A stretch of DNA of 64,000 nt, taken from NCBI RefSeq assembly GCF_036227105.1, contig NZ_CP109434.1, positions 6,110,501 to 6,174,500 on the forward strand, given 5' to 3'. A model generated the notes under the pieces. That model was not told the DNA's origin, ran no database searches, and was given only the letters and a program-made list of their open reading frames with translations. This document shows, piece after piece, positions 1-9,024 of this stretch. Every line of letters begins with the position of its first letter. Position 1 is the first letter of the stretch. This DNA is from Amycolatopsis sp. NBC_01488. GTDB taxonomy: Bacteria; Actinomycetota; Actinomycetes; Mycobacteriales; Pseudonocardiaceae. A program made the translations under genes and the position numbers.

Positions 1-468
1 CTTGGATTCCAAGCCGGGGAGGGCAAGCTGTATCTGTGTGCGGTCAAGGACTGCTACTCCAACAAGATCGTCGGATACTCCATCGCCTCGCACATGAGAG
101 CCTCATTCGCGGTCAGCGCGCTGCGCAACGCGATTGCCCTACGCGACCCGCGCGATGTCGTGGTCCACTCCGACCGCGGTGCTCAATTCCGATCGGGAGC
201 CTACCGGCGTCTGTTGCGCAGCCATGGGCTGGCCGGGTCGATGGGGCGGGTCGGCGCCTGTGGTGACAATGCTGCGATGGAATCGTTCTTTTCGTTGCTG
301 CAGAAGAACGTTCTCGACACCCGGCGGTGGCACACCCGCGAGGAACTCCGGCTGGCGATCGTGTCCTGGATCGAGACGAAATACCACCGCAAACGCCGGC
401 AACGAGGGCTGGGCAAGCTCACCCCGGTCGAGTTTGAGACCATCTACACGACCGCAGCAGCGGCCTGA
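1..468 (+). CDS. IS3-family transposase OrfB, C-terminal part (runs in from the window edge)
   Basis: The reading frame is open from the first base and ends at TGA 466-468. It encodes the end of an rve-type DDE integrase domain. The second catalytic Asp lies in HSDRGAQF and the Glu in NAAMESFFSLLQKN, followed by the family's usual C-terminus with YHRKRRQRGLGKLTP. The first catalytic Asp and OrfA would lie upstream of the window. The protein would cut and join IS ends. The visible part has no frameshift, so the element may be intact. A right end probably lies near 480-530, but without the other end it cannot be fixed. Confidence 0.85.
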   Translation, partial: LGFQAGEGKLYLCAVKDCYSNKIVGYSIASHMRASFAVSALRNAIALRDPRDVVVHSDRGAQFRSGAYRRLLRSHGLAGSMGRVGACGDNAAMESFFSLLQKNVLDTRRWHTREELRLAIVSWIETKYHRKRRQRGLGKLTPVEFETIYTTAAAA

Positions 469-487
469 GAAACAGTCAGCTCCGGTG

Positions 488-679
488 TCAACCGAAGTCT
501 GAGCAGACCCTCCCGATGCTGACCGGGCCGCGGGCGCGCGCGATCGCGCGGTCGAGGTCGGTGAGCTTGGTGGTGGCGTGCAGGCTGACGGTGAGGCCGT
601 TCACCTCGCCGAGCCAGCCGTTCATCCGTGCTTCGGTGAGCTTGCACTCCCACCGAGGCACGCAAAGCAAAGGCAACAT
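488..679 (-). pseudogene. Integrase C-terminal remnant
   Basis: About 50 residues in this frame (KLTEARMNGWLGEVNGL and on to KLTDLDRAIAR) resemble, from memory, the C-terminal tail of large actinobacterial site-specific integrases, which carry an R-x-x-x-WLGE-x-x-GL-x-VSL pattern. Nothing upstream on this strand continues the gene, so at most it is a truncated remnant next to the IS3 end. A chance open frame in GC-rich DNA is the alternative. Positions 680-922 show nothing further that I can support. Confidence 0.3.
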
Positions 680-922
680 AAGCAGGCGAGCGGTCGAGGA
701 CGTTGAGCCCTGACCTGGGAAGTCGCCGACGTCGCGGCTCGGTTCGGTGGAAGTCGTTCAGAGGCTGTTCACCTGGCTCAACATCTACTCCCAGCGGACA
801 CCGCGATGCAGGCGGACCAGTACCGCTCAAAGATGCGACTCTCGCTTCACTCGATCGAGTGCTCTTAATTCCTTGACATCAGCGTTACGTTCGGTCGTCG
901 TGGTCCGCAGGCGGGAGGGCCG

Positions 923-1425
923 ATGACCCAGCTACCGATATTCGGGCAGCCGACCGAACCCACCGAGAAGCCAGCCGGCGACCAGGCCGTCACCTTGAAG
1001 GTGCTGGTCACTGTCAAGGCGGCGCCGAACCCGTCGGACAAGTACGGCGAGACGGTCTGCGTCGCCGGGCTGAGCCTCGACCCCGTCAGACCAGGCTGGA
1101 TCCGCCTCTACCCGATCAACTTCCGCGAACTCGGCAGCCAGGAGAGCTTCAAGAAGTACGACATCGTCACGGTCAAAAGCCGTTCCCGCACGTCAGGACA
1201 GCCGACGCGAGAGCTGGCGACCGCCGATGCCGACGCTCAAGGTGACCGGACACCTCAAGCCGTGGGCGCCCCGCCGATCATGGCTGGACCCCGCCATCAG
1301 CACCGACACCACGATGTGCAAGCTCAACCACGGGGCAACCATGGCGACCCAGTCACTCGCCCTGCTCCGGCCACGTCGAATCACCGACCTACGCATCGTC
1401 CGCCACCCCGGATGGACCAAGAGCA
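923..1425 (+). pseudogene. Frameshifted conserved actinobacterial hypothetical protein
   Basis: The gene starts at ATG 923. Residues 26-85 (VLVTVKAAPNPSDKYGETVC, then GWIRLYPINFREL) match the N-terminus of a widespread actinobacterial protein of unknown function. The homologous frame then changes near 1190-1203. The next frame reads RRESWRPPMPTLKVTGHLKPW up to VRHPGWT near 1420, which is the rest of the same family. One frameshift therefore splits it, and its 3' end is lost where the next remnant begins. No function is known to me. It stands alone between debris on both sides. Confidence 0.6.
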
Positions 1426-1672
1426 GCACAACGAGAGCGACGCGACCGAGAAGAACGTCACCGAGCTCTACACCAAAGCCGCCGACCAGCTCGGCTCTGA
1501 ACAGGCTGCGGTCCGGCTGGCCGGGCTGTACGCACTGGAGCGGTTGGCCCACAACAACCCGGGCCAGCGGCAGAGCATCGTCAACGTCATCTGCGCCTAC
1601 CTCCGGATGCCCTTCACCCCGCCAGACGCCCAACCTCCGCCCGCGGTCGACGATGCGCAACTCAAGACATAA
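1426..1672 (+). pseudogene. Pentapeptide-repeat-type protein, truncated remnant
   Basis: Residues such as KAADQLGSEQAAVRLAGLYA and LERLAHNNPGQRQSIVNVIC match the well-known segment found just before the pentapeptide repeats of many actinobacterial membrane-associated proteins. Both the N-terminal membrane part and the C-terminal repeats are missing. The fragment is in the same frame as the start of the gene at 923, so the two remnants together look like one 249-residue protein, but the halves belong to different families. This is a deletion or recombination scar. Confidence 0.55.
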
Positions 1673-1689
1673 AACGCCATCCGGCTCCG

Positions 1690-1985
1690 GCGACGGCCGC
1701 CGTAGTGCAGCGCGCGCCGCGCGCTCGCGCTGCGCGGATCATCGGCAGGAGCGGCGTGACCCCGATCCCGCCCGCGACGAGCGGGAAATTGTTTCGCGGC
1801 AGGCCGACGCCGAGCGCGTCGCCGGGTTCCACCCGATCATGGAGCGCGATCGAGCCGCCCCGGCCCACGGGTTCACGCAGCGCGGCGATCCGCCACCGTG
1901 ACCGGTCCGCGGGATCCCGCACAAGGAGTACTGGCGGACGAGGTCGTCGATGAAGACGTCGACGTGCGCCCGGTTCCCAGGGCGT
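1690..1985 (-). pseudogene. Phthalate-dioxygenase-reductase-like flavin reductase, fragment
   Basis: Two frames join to give a ferredoxin-reductase-like segment. The first reads HVDVFIDDLVRQYSLCG (near 1985-1925), the second RDPADRSRWRIAALREPVGR, then LPRNNFPLV and AGGIGVTPLLPMIRAARARGA. RQYSLCG and AGGIGVTP are the FMN- and NAD-binding landmarks of the VanB/PDR family, which passes electrons from NAD(P)H to Rieske oxygenases. A frameshift near 1915 separates them. Both the N-terminal residues and the [2Fe-2S] C-terminus are missing, so the gene is dead. Confidence 0.6.
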
Positions 1986-2321
1986 CAGCAGCCGCTGACC
2001 GGGTCTCAGGAGGGACAGGTCCTTCGGCCGCAGGGCGAGAGGTTCCGACCCGCTTTCCTCCCCCCAGGTGGTGCTCGCCAAAATCGGAATCTCGCTCAAC
2101 GACAGGCCGCCGGACTTTGGCCAGCCCCGGGCCTGACCGCTCCAGCAGGTTGCCGGGCAGTCCACCTGCTGGAGCCGCGGCCCGCCGACCCCGTTCGGTG
2201 CCGGCGGGCCGGAATCCTCGATGAACCGAGTTCGAGACCGGCGGCCGTTCGGTGGGCCGCGGCGGCCATCAACGGCGGTAGTTCCGTTCGCGTCGGTCAG
2301 GCTGATGAGGTCTACGGCAGG
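1986..2321. other. Intergenic, nothing supported
   Basis: No frame in these 336 bases has recognisable family motifs or a convincing start. It lies between the reductase fragment and the 3' end of the gene at 2322-4127. Confidence 0.4.
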
Positions 2322-4127
2322 TCAGGTACCTGCGGGCGGGCGGGCAGCCGGACCGGCAGCTGCGTCACCCGAATCGTCCATGGCGCTCTTGACCGCGGAT
2401 ACCAGCGCATCGAGTCCGGTGAACTCGGTCCATCCTCTCACCGGGTAGGTCACGACCTGCCTCGCGGTGTTGGCGTCGGTCGGCGCCCACTTGCCGTCGA
2501 CATACAGGTACATCTTGTCGACGATGACTGCGGCCACCGTGTCATCGTTGCCGGCGAACACGTCTTTGTACGTCCACGAATCCGGGAGATAGAGCTCCTT
2601 GGCGTTGGGCGCGGCCAACGGCGTCCACTTGGCGTCGGCATCCTCGAGCGTCGCTCTCGCCCGTGACCAGACCGAGGACTTGGTGAATGTGTAGAGCGTG
2701 CTTTCATCAGCGGACAACCCGATCAGGTCAGCTGCGGGCACCGCGATGCCGCGGGTGCCGTTCTCGCCGTCCGCGACGTAGATCTTGCCGCTGGTGTCGA
2801 GGAAGTAGACGACGTCTTCGCCCGTGGTGACGAACTGCGCCACCGTGGCGCCCGCGGGCAGCCGGAGGTTGACCTCGGCGTCCTCGAACTTCGGCCACCC
2901 GGTGAGCTTTTCGTCCCACCATCTCAAGGTCACAACCGTACCTTTGGGCTTCATGCTGGCGATGCAGGTCGTGCCGGAGGCGACCCGGGCGGCGGCGTGG
3001 AACATCTCGACCTTGCCGTCGAGTGAACTCCACGTCTCATCCGTGTGCGAATACGTGTAGATGGTTTCATTGCCGCCGAGGGACCACAGGCGCTCGCCGT
3101 CTGCGCCGAGCGCGATCCGCTTCGCGAACGTGTCGTGGGTGCCGACGCGCCCTGAACCGGTGTTGTCGCTCCGGTAGACGTTGCCGTTGCCGCCGATGAA
3201 CCAGCGGACCGCAAGCGCGGCCGCTTTGGGCTTGAACGCCCGCAGCATGGCGTCGTGCTGATCGCAGATCGTGGCGAGCACGGCCCGTGCTTCCTTGAGG
3301 TCCTGCGTCGGCTTGTTGTCGGCGTCGTACTTCTTCAGCCGGTCCATGCCGAGCAGAAGGTTCTGCAGAAAGCGGCCGGCAACCACACAGTAGGACTCGA
3401 AGACCGTGGTCCAGATCTTCGTCTGGGTCTCCCGGCCCAGCCAGCTCTCGGCCATGCCGAGCCAGATGATCGCGTCGGAGCTGGTGAACCCGCCGATTCG
3501 GTTGACGTCGTCCCAGCTCAGGCTGTTCTTCGGACGCTCCTTGAAGTCGGCACCGACGCGCTCGAGCACGTCAAGCACGCCCTGGAGCCGATCCGCGTTC
3601 TCCGATCCGGCGAAACTGGCCAGCTCCTCGCGAAGCTGCTCGCCGATCGTCTTCTGCTGCGGCCCCAGGCCCTCGATCAGGCCGGCCCCGCAGGCGATGA
3701 GCAGATCGCCGAACATGACGCCCAGCGGCCCGAGCCACGCCGCCGCGGTCTTGCTGGCCAGCGCCACCAGCCGCTCACCCAGGAAGGCGACCTTGAACAC
3801 CGAGCCGACCATCTTCATCAGCTCGCCTCCGCCCTCGACGACGCGGCCATTGATGAAGGCTTGGGTCATGGCCGCGGTGCTGGTGCCGAATCCGAGCAGC
3901 GCGTCACCGAGCGTGGCGGTGACGGCGTACCGCTGCATGTCGTGGGTATCGTTCTTGATCTTGTCGCTGATGGTCGAGATGTTGGTGGTCGTGGTCTGCA
4001 GGCCCGCGGCGAGCGCCGCGAGCTTCTTGTTACCATCCTCGACGGCCGTGACGGTCGCATGCTGAACGTTCGCAACCATCGCGCGGGTGGTGTTGATGGA
4101 ATTCAAAAGCTTCGTGTTACTCACCAT
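2322..4127 (-). CDS. Large orphan protein: helical N-terminal half plus beta-propeller-like C-terminal half
   Basis: I do not recognise a named family. The chosen ATG at 4127 has AAGGAG eight bases upstream, better supported than an in-frame start at 4202, and gives 601 residues. Residues 1-300 look helical: a Thr/Ala-rich amphipathic stretch, then hydrophobic runs around MVGSVFKVAFLGERLVALA and WLGPLGVMFGDLLIACGAGL. Residues 300-590 contain repeated short beta motifs such as AVRWFIGGNGNVYRS, LWSLGGNETIYTYSHTDETW and VVYFLDTSGKIYVADG, which resemble tectonin or other beta-propeller blades. There is no signal peptide. A helical membrane-active domain joined to a sugar- or lipid-binding propeller would fit a pore-forming or effector protein, but that is inference. 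The gene is alone and undamaged. Confidence 0.75.
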   Translation of the reverse strand: MVSNTKLLNSINTTRAMVANVQHATVTAVEDGNKKLAALAAGLQTTTTNISTISDKIKNDTHDMQRYAVTATLGDALLGFGTSTAAMTQAFINGRVVEGGGELMKMVGSVFKVAFLGERLVALASKTAAAWLGPLGVMFGDLLIACGAGLIEGLGPQQKTIGEQLREELASFAGSENADRLQGVLDVLERVGADFKERPKNSLSWDDVNRIGGFTSSDAIIWLGMAESWLGRETQTKIWTTVFESYCVVAGRFLQNLLLGMDRLKKYDADNKPTQDLKEARAVLATICDQHDAMLRAFKPKAAALAVRWFIGGNGNVYRSDNTGSGRVGTHDTFAKRIALGADGERLWSLGGNETIYTYSHTDETWSSLDGKVEMFHAAARVASGTTCIASMKPKGTVVTLRWWDEKLTGWPKFEDAEVNLRLPAGATVAQFVTTGEDVVYFLDTSGKIYVADGENGTRGIAVPAADLIGLSADESTLYTFTKSSVWSRARATLEDADAKWTPLAAPNAKELYLPDSWTYKDVFAGNDDTVAAVIVDKMYLYVDGKWAPTDANTARQVVTYPVRGWTEFTGLDALVSAVKSAMDDSGDAAAGPAARPPAGT

Positions 4128-4579
4128 GATCGTTCTCCTTGTGGAAAGCGGCCAACCGGCACGCATCCCCTGATCCATGTGGGGCCGCTGTAGCGGCCAC
4201 ATGACGGCAAAGACCAGAAACGAGCAAAAGTTCTATTTCTGTTCAATTTCGCCGACGACCGACATGGGGCGCCGCCTGATCGGTCAAATGACTGAATAAT
4301 TGGAAATGTCAGTCGTGCACGTGCCGCAGTCGACTGATTCAACCTTTAGCGCAGTCGCCCGAATTCCTTTCGTCTACCTAAGCATGCGGGACACGGCGAA
4401 ACGACGCGATCACCTAAAGGAGTGATCCACATAGGATCGACACCTCCGCCCGAAAAGCTTGAAGAGATGGAAAGTGACCAACACTTGCGCCCGATCAGCG
4501 AAGAGGCATCACGAACCCATGATGCGGCACGGCCGGCCACGTGGCCCCCGAGGCGCCGCCGCAATCTGCCCACGGTGGG
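4128..4579. other. Upstream region of the orphan gene, AT-richer
   Basis: No gene supported. The 200 bases upstream of the start at 4127 are distinctly lower in GC than their surroundings, as expected for a promoter region on the minus strand, but I cannot fix -10 and -35 boxes. It ends at the IS3 left end. Confidence 0.35.
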
Positions 4580-4616
4580 TGATGCGCCCCGGGTCTGGTG
4601 CAGGTCTCGTTGTCTG

Positions 4617-5490
4617 TCACCGAGCCCGGGCAGGCTCGAAGGGCTGGTCGTAGCGTGACGCTCGGTGGCAGGCTTCGGCCTGGGCTGGAGTGCGTTGGCC
4701 GAGCTCGCCATGGACACGGCGATGGTTGCTCCAGTCGACATATTCGGCCACGGCGATCTCAACATCGCGAACTGATTGCCAACCACGACCACAGGCAACA
4801 GGGTTGCGGATCAATTCACCCTTGAACAGTGAATTGAACGCCTCGACCATTGGGTTATCGCAGGAATCTCCGCGCGAACCGAACGAGGCGACCACTGCTG
4901 ATTCCGCCAAGCGCTCGGCATAACGAATTGCTCGATACCGCTTAACTCCACGGTCAGAATGATGGACAAGTCCGGTCACGTCTTGTCCGGATCGTTTCCT
5001 GACCCAGATCCACATCTCCAGCGCGTCCAGGGCGAGATTCGTGTGCAACGAAGTCGACACCTGCCAGCCAACGACCATTCTTGAGAACACATCGATGACG
5101 AACGCGTCGACCAGGTCCGCCGGCGAAGGCAGGGCCGCAGCGATGGTGGTCCTGGGCCGCCTGGCTCGCCGTAGTCCCTGCAGCCCTTCTGGTGCATCAG
5201 CCGCTCGACGGTGCAGCGATCCACGCGGATTCCCTCCGGTTGAATTGCGCATGCACTTTCCGCGCTCCGTAGACGCCGTAATTATCGCGGAACACACGCT
5301 CGATCTCGACGAGCAGTTCCGCGTCTCGCACGGCGCGTTTCGACGATGTGCGCTTCCTGGCTGTCCAGAAGGTTCTCGGGGCGATCCGCACACCCGCATC
5401 GTTCAAGACCGCGCAGATCGGCTCGACACCGAGTTCCTTCCCCTCGACAACTCGCTCGCGATGGCCGTCGATATAGTCGACGACCACCAC
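4617..5490 (-). pseudogene. IS3-family transposase OrfB, frameshifted with internal deletion
   Basis: Three frames are needed to read it. The first, from about 5490 to 5200, gives VCAVLNDAGVRIAPRTFW-like sequence and VYGARKVHAQFNR. The second, near 5220, gives VDRCTVERLMHQKG. The third, from about 5150 to 4619, gives AFVIDVFSRMVVGWQVS, VHHSDRGVKRY and NPMVEAFNSLFKGELI. The segment that normally holds the first catalytic Asp (WVADITYV) is missing just before AFVIDVFS. The last two catalytic residues remain. With frameshifts and a lost catalytic Asp the enzyme cannot work. Confidence 0.8.
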
Positions 5491-5521
5491 GGGCGGAACC
5501 TCCCGCCAAGGGGCGGAATCG

Positions 5522-5848
5522 TCAGTGGCTACTTGATTCTGCGGTCGAGCTCCGCGGCAGCGAAAAAGCCGAGGCCGTCTTCAGGATCTCATTCGCCCGC
5601 CGCAACTCACGCACCTCCCGCTCCAGCTCAGCGATCCGCGCCGCATCGTCACTGGTGCCGCCGGGCGCCGTGCCGGCTTCGATCTCGGCCCGCTTGACCC
5701 ACGCCCGCAACGCCTCCGGGTGCACGTCCAACTGGACCACGACCCGGCGGATCGCCGCCATCCGCTGCCCCTCGGCCGCGATCGCGTCCAACGCCATCCC
5801 CGTCGCACGCTCACGCAGCTCGTCGCTGTACTTCTTCGGTGCCGGCAT
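5522..5848 (-). CDS. IS3-family transposase OrfA
   Basis: This 108-residue protein begins MPAPKKYSDELRERA at 5848. An upstream in-frame start at 5881 would overlap the IS end and is unlikely. It has the family's helix-turn-helix (about residues 8-55) and a leucine-zipper-like coiled coil, AARIAELEREVRELRRANEI, near residues 68-88. It would bind the IS ends and normally makes OrfAB by -1 frameshifting. The frame itself is intact, but its partner OrfB is destroyed. Confidence 0.8.
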   Translation of the reverse strand: MPAPKKYSDELRERATGMALDAIAAEGQRMAAIRRVVVQLDVHPEALRAWVKRAEIEAGTAPGGTSDDAARIAELEREVRELRRANEILKTASAFSLPRSSTAESSSH

Positions 5849-5896
5849 GCTCTGCATCCTCCCTGAGATCAGAGCCTGCACAACCCGGGCGCGTCA

Positions 5897-6231
5897 CCGG
5901 CTCGCACAACCTCCGCACTCGCAGCCCCGCATCGCAGCCGCAGAATTTACCGGGTCAGGCTACGTCCTCCTGGTCCAGGCCCGGCCCGGTATTCCCGAAG
6001 GGCCTCAGTCTGCGGAGTCGCGATCCCGATCTCGCCCGATGCGCGGTCGGAACGGTGGCACCAGCTACCGCGTGCGCTCGTCCGGTCCTCCAGCTCCAGT
6101 CGGCCGGGGAGACGCCCTTGCAGACCTAATGCGTTCAGGTGATGTGCCGTCATAGCTTCCGGTCTTTCCTGGCTGCAGCGCCCCACAATCCAGCCGGCAG
6201 GGCGCGTCGCAGACCACGGAACAGGTGAGTC
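5897..6231. other. Intergenic leader of the hydrolase/SDR operon
   Basis: No gene supported. The promoter of the operon that starts at 6232 should lie here. I see no clear boxes or operator. Confidence 0.35.
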
Positions 6232-7104
6232 ATGACCGATCACACGCACCACACCGCGCCGACCGGCTTCGTCGAAGCCAAGGGCGTCCGGTTCGCCTAC
6301 CGCCGGTTCGGCAACGGGCCGGGGCGGCCGATCGTGCTGGTGCAGCACTTCATGGGCAATCTGGACAACTTCGACCCCGCCATCACTGACGGACTCGCGG
6401 CCGGGCGCGAGGTCGTGCTGTTCGACAACACCGGGGTGGGCGCAAGCAGCGGTACCGCACCGAACACCGTGGACGGGATGGCCCGCGACGCGGCCGCGCT
6501 CATCGACGCGCTCGGGCTGAGCGACATCGATCTGTTCGGCTTCTCGATGGGCGGACACGTCGCGCAAATGATCGCCCTGCACCGCCCGGAACTGGTCCGG
6601 CGGCTGGTCCTGGTGGGCACGGGACCGCGCGGAGGCGACGGCATGGCGGCGATGGACCCGGCGGTCGTGCCGCTGTTCGGCCGGCGGGACGAGCTCGGCG
6701 AAGCCATGTGGCTGCCCATCATGTTCTCGCCCACCGACGCGAGCCAAGCCGCGGGGCGCCGCTACGTCGAACGCATCACGGCGCGGACCCAAAACCGCGA
6801 TGACCTCGTGTCGCAGGAGACGATCCTCAACCACCGGGCAGCGGCGAACGAGTGGGGCCGTCCCGGCAAGAACAGTTTCGGCTACCTCGCCGAGATCTCC
6901 GCACCGACGCTGGTCGTCAACGGCAGCAACGACATCGTCGTCCCGACCGTCAACTCCTACCACCTGCAGCAGCACATCCCCGACGCCGAGCTGCTGCTCT
7001 TCCCCGATTCCAGCCACGGTTCGCATTTCCAGTACCCCCGCAGATTCCTGCGGCGCCTGCACGACTTCCTCGACGTGCAGGCCGACGAGAAGGACGAAAC
7101 ATGA
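6232..7104 (+). CDS. Alpha/beta-fold hydrolase
   Basis: This 290-residue cytoplasmic hydrolase of the haloperoxidase/esterase type has its nucleophile Ser105 in GFSMGG. Asp234 (VVNGSNDIVVP) and His262 (DSSHGSHF) complete the catalytic triad, and the oxyanion region is VLVQHFMG. It would hydrolyse an ester, lactone or C-C bond; the substrate cannot be read from sequence. It is the first gene of a tightly packed plus-strand operon, and its TGA overlaps the next ATG by four bases. The neighbours (SnoaL-like, two SDRs, VOC, F420-type oxidoreductase) suggest small-molecule modification or detoxification. Confidence 0.9.
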   Translation: MTDHTHHTAPTGFVEAKGVRFAYRRFGNGPGRPIVLVQHFMGNLDNFDPAITDGLAAGREVVLFDNTGVGASSGTAPNTVDGMARDAAALIDALGLSDIDLFGFSMGGHVAQMIALHRPELVRRLVLVGTGPRGGDGMAAMDPAVVPLFGRRDELGEAMWLPIMFSPTDASQAAGRRYVERITARTQNRDDLVSQETILNHRAAANEWGRPGKNSFGYLAEISAPTLVVNGSNDIVVPTVNSYHLQQHIPDAELLLFPDSSHGSHFQYPRRFLRRLHDFLDVQADEKDET

Positions 7105-7520
7105 GCAGCCAACCGACAGCCACCAGCCTGGCCGTCGTCGACGCCTACTACAAGGCCGGCCGGAAAGGTCAGCTCACCGACTTCGCTCCTTACCTCCACG
7201 ACGATTTCACCGTGACGGCACCGGACTACTTCCCGTGGGGCGGGCGCCACGAGGGTGCCTCCTTCTTCCGGGACGAGGTCCTGCCGACCCTGCCGGACGT
7301 GCTCGACTTCAGCCGCTGCAGCTACGACCGCTTCTTCGGCGACGGCGAGAACGTGGTCGCGCTCATCGCGATCGGCGTCAGCGGTACCGGTGAGCAAGTC
7401 CGGATTTCCGAACACTGGACGGTCCGGGGCGAACAGGCGACCTCGATCTGGGTCGCCTACTTCGAACCCCAGCCACTCTTGCGGAAACTCGGGCTCACGG
7501 TACCGGGAATCCCCGCATGA
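7101..7520 (+). CDS. SnoaL/NTF2-like protein
   Basis: The product has 139 residues, the size of a single-domain SnoaL-like (NTF2 fold) protein. It opens with AVVDAYYKAGRKGQLTDFAP and has the fold's pattern of an N-terminal helix followed by a curved sheet (VVALIAIGVSGTG, VRISEHWTV). Such proteins act as cyclases, isomerases, dehydratases or binding partners in small-molecule pathways. No catalytic residue can be assigned. Its ATG overlaps the stop of the hydrolase (ATGA), and its own stop overlaps the next start in the same way, so all three should be translationally coupled. Confidence 0.85.
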   Translation: MSSQPTATSLAVVDAYYKAGRKGQLTDFAPYLHDDFTVTAPDYFPWGGRHEGASFFRDEVLPTLPDVLDFSRCSYDRFFGDGENVVALIAIGVSGTGEQVRISEHWTVRGEQATSIWVAYFEPQPLLRKLGLTVPGIPA

Positions 7521-8242
7521 CCGCGGGAGAGGCTCGGGCCGCGCTGGTCACCGGCGCCACCGCGGGACTGGGCCGGGCGATCGCGCTGCGGCTGGGCTCG
7601 GACGGCCTGTTCGTGCACGCGGTCGGCCGTGATCCGGAACGCGGAGCGAAGGTCGTCGCCGAGATCAAGCAATCCGGCGGGCAGGCCCGTTTCCAGGCGG
7701 CAGACCTCGCCAACGTCAGCACGATCGGTCCGCTGGCCCGGGAAACCGGCCCGGTGGACGTGCTGGTCAACAACGCCGGGTTCTCGGTCTGGGGCGCCAC
7801 CGAAGAGATGCGGGCCGAGCAGTTCGACGCGATGTTCGCCGCCAACGTGCGTGCCCCGTACTTCCTGGTGGCCGCCTTCGCACCCACGATGGCGGAGAAG
7901 GGCGTCGGCGTGATCATCTACATCGGCAGCATGGCCGGCATCGTCGGCCTGCCGACCGGTGCCGCATACGGCGCGACGAAGGCCGCGCTGGCCGCGCTGA
8001 CCCGCGGCTGGACCGCCGAATACAGCCCACGGGGAGTCCGGATCAACACGGTCGCGCCCGGCCCGGTCTACACCCGCCCCGAAGCGCGCGCCCTGTTCGA
8101 CGACCTCGGCGCCACCACCGCGTTGCACCGCGCCGCGCAACCCGGCGAAATCGCTGACCTGGTCGGCTTCCTCGCCTCACCCCAAGCCACCTACATCACC
8201 GGAGCCACGCTCGCCGCCGACGGCGGCCGCACCGCCATCTGA
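7517..8242 (+). CDS. SDR-family oxidoreductase (first of a tandem pair)
   Basis: This is a classical short-chain dehydrogenase of 241 residues. The Rossmann motif is TGATAGLG (12-19), followed by NNAG (85-88), Asn110, Ser138, and Tyr151/Lys155 in YGATK. It ends in the family's usual YITG...DGG motif. It resembles 3-oxoacyl-ACP reductases (FabG-like), so NAD(P)H-dependent ketone reduction or alcohol oxidation is expected. The start overlaps the SnoaL-like gene by four bases. It is about half identical to the next gene by eye, which points to a tandem duplication. Confidence 0.9.
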   Translation: MTAGEARAALVTGATAGLGRAIALRLGSDGLFVHAVGRDPERGAKVVAEIKQSGGQARFQAADLANVSTIGPLARETGPVDVLVNNAGFSVWGATEEMRAEQFDAMFAANVRAPYFLVAAFAPTMAEKGVGVIIYIGSMAGIVGLPTGAAYGATKAALAALTRGWTAEYSPRGVRINTVAPGPVYTRPEARALFDDLGATTALHRAAQPGEIADLVGFLASPQATYITGATLAADGGRTAI

Positions 8243-8260
8243 TCGCACAAGGAGGACTTC

Positions 8261-8995
8261 ATGACCCAGAACCTCGACCTGCACCCCCGCACCGCTCTGG
8301 TCACCGGCGCGACGTCAGGAATCGGCCGGGCGACCGCCCTGGCACTGGCCGGTGACGGCTGGTTCGTTCTTGTCCACGGTCGTGACGCGGCGCGCGGCGA
8401 CGCGACGGTCAAAGAGATCCAGGAAGCCGGTGGCCACGCCCGGTTCCTGGCCGCCGATCTCGGGGACGCCGGCCAGGTCACGACGCTGATCGACCAGGCC
8501 GGCCCGGTCGACGCGCTGATCAACAACGGCGGCTACTCCTGGTTCGGCCCCACCGCCGACCTCGGCCCGGACGGGGTCGACGCGCTGTTCACCGCCAACG
8601 TTCGTGCCGCCTACCAGCTCGTCGCCGGGCTGGCACCGGCCATGGCCACCCGCGGATCCGGCGTCATCGTCAACCTCGCGTCGATGGCCGGGACGGTCGG
8701 GCTCGCCGGTGGCGCGGCCTACGGCGCGACCAAGGCCGCGCTGGCGTCGCTGACCCGGTCCTGGGCGGCCGAGTTCAGCCCGGCCGGAGTGCGGGTGAAC
8801 GCCGTCGCGCCCGGTCCCGTCTACACCGGCGGCGCCGACCGCGACCGGATCACCGCGCTCGGGCACACGACGATCACCGGGCGCGCCGCCGAACCGCACG
8901 AGATCGCCGACGTCATCGCGTTCCTGGCCTCGGACAAGGCGACCTACATCACCGGCGCAGTCATCCCGGTCGACGCCGGCCGCACCGCACTCTGA
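8261..8995 (+). CDS. SDR-family oxidoreductase (second of a tandem pair)
   Basis: This classical SDR has 244 residues: TGATSGIG cofactor motif (15-22), catalytic Ser141, Tyr154 and Lys158 in YGATK, and Asn113. The usual NNAG is NNGG here, a mild deviation. A good ribosome site (AAGGAGG) lies about seven bases before ATG 8261, and 18 bases separate it from the previous gene. It is a paralogue of the SDR just upstream and probably acts on a related substrate in the same pathway. Confidence 0.9.
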   Translation: MTQNLDLHPRTALVTGATSGIGRATALALAGDGWFVLVHGRDAARGDATVKEIQEAGGHARFLAADLGDAGQVTTLIDQAGPVDALINNGGYSWFGPTADLGPDGVDALFTANVRAAYQLVAGLAPAMATRGSGVIVNLASMAGTVGLAGGAAYGATKAALASLTRSWAAEFSPAGVRVNAVAPGPVYTGGADRDRITALGHTTITGRAAEPHEIADVIAFLASDKATYITGAVIPVDAGRTAL

Positions 8996-9024
8996 CCCTC
9001 ACCCGAAGAAGGAGACCTTTCGCA

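Larger units (their letters stand above)
4580..5896 (-). mobile_element. IS3-family insertion sequence, inactivated, about 1.3 kb
   Basis: The ends are imperfect inverted repeats. The left end reads TGATGCGCCCCGGGTCTGGT from 4580. The right end, read inward from 5896, is TGACGCGCCCGGGTTGTGCA, with matching bases after small gaps. Between them lie an OrfA frame (5522-5848) and a broken OrfB (4617-5490) in the usual overlapping order on the minus strand. I see no convincing 3-4 bp target duplication, so it is either old or one flank has been rearranged. Confidence 0.7.

Noticed and set aside
5490..5522. Normal programmed frameshift between OrfA and OrfB of the IS3 element
   Set aside because: The family uses such a shift, but here OrfB has additional frame changes and has lost a catalytic Asp, so the element is dead regardless.
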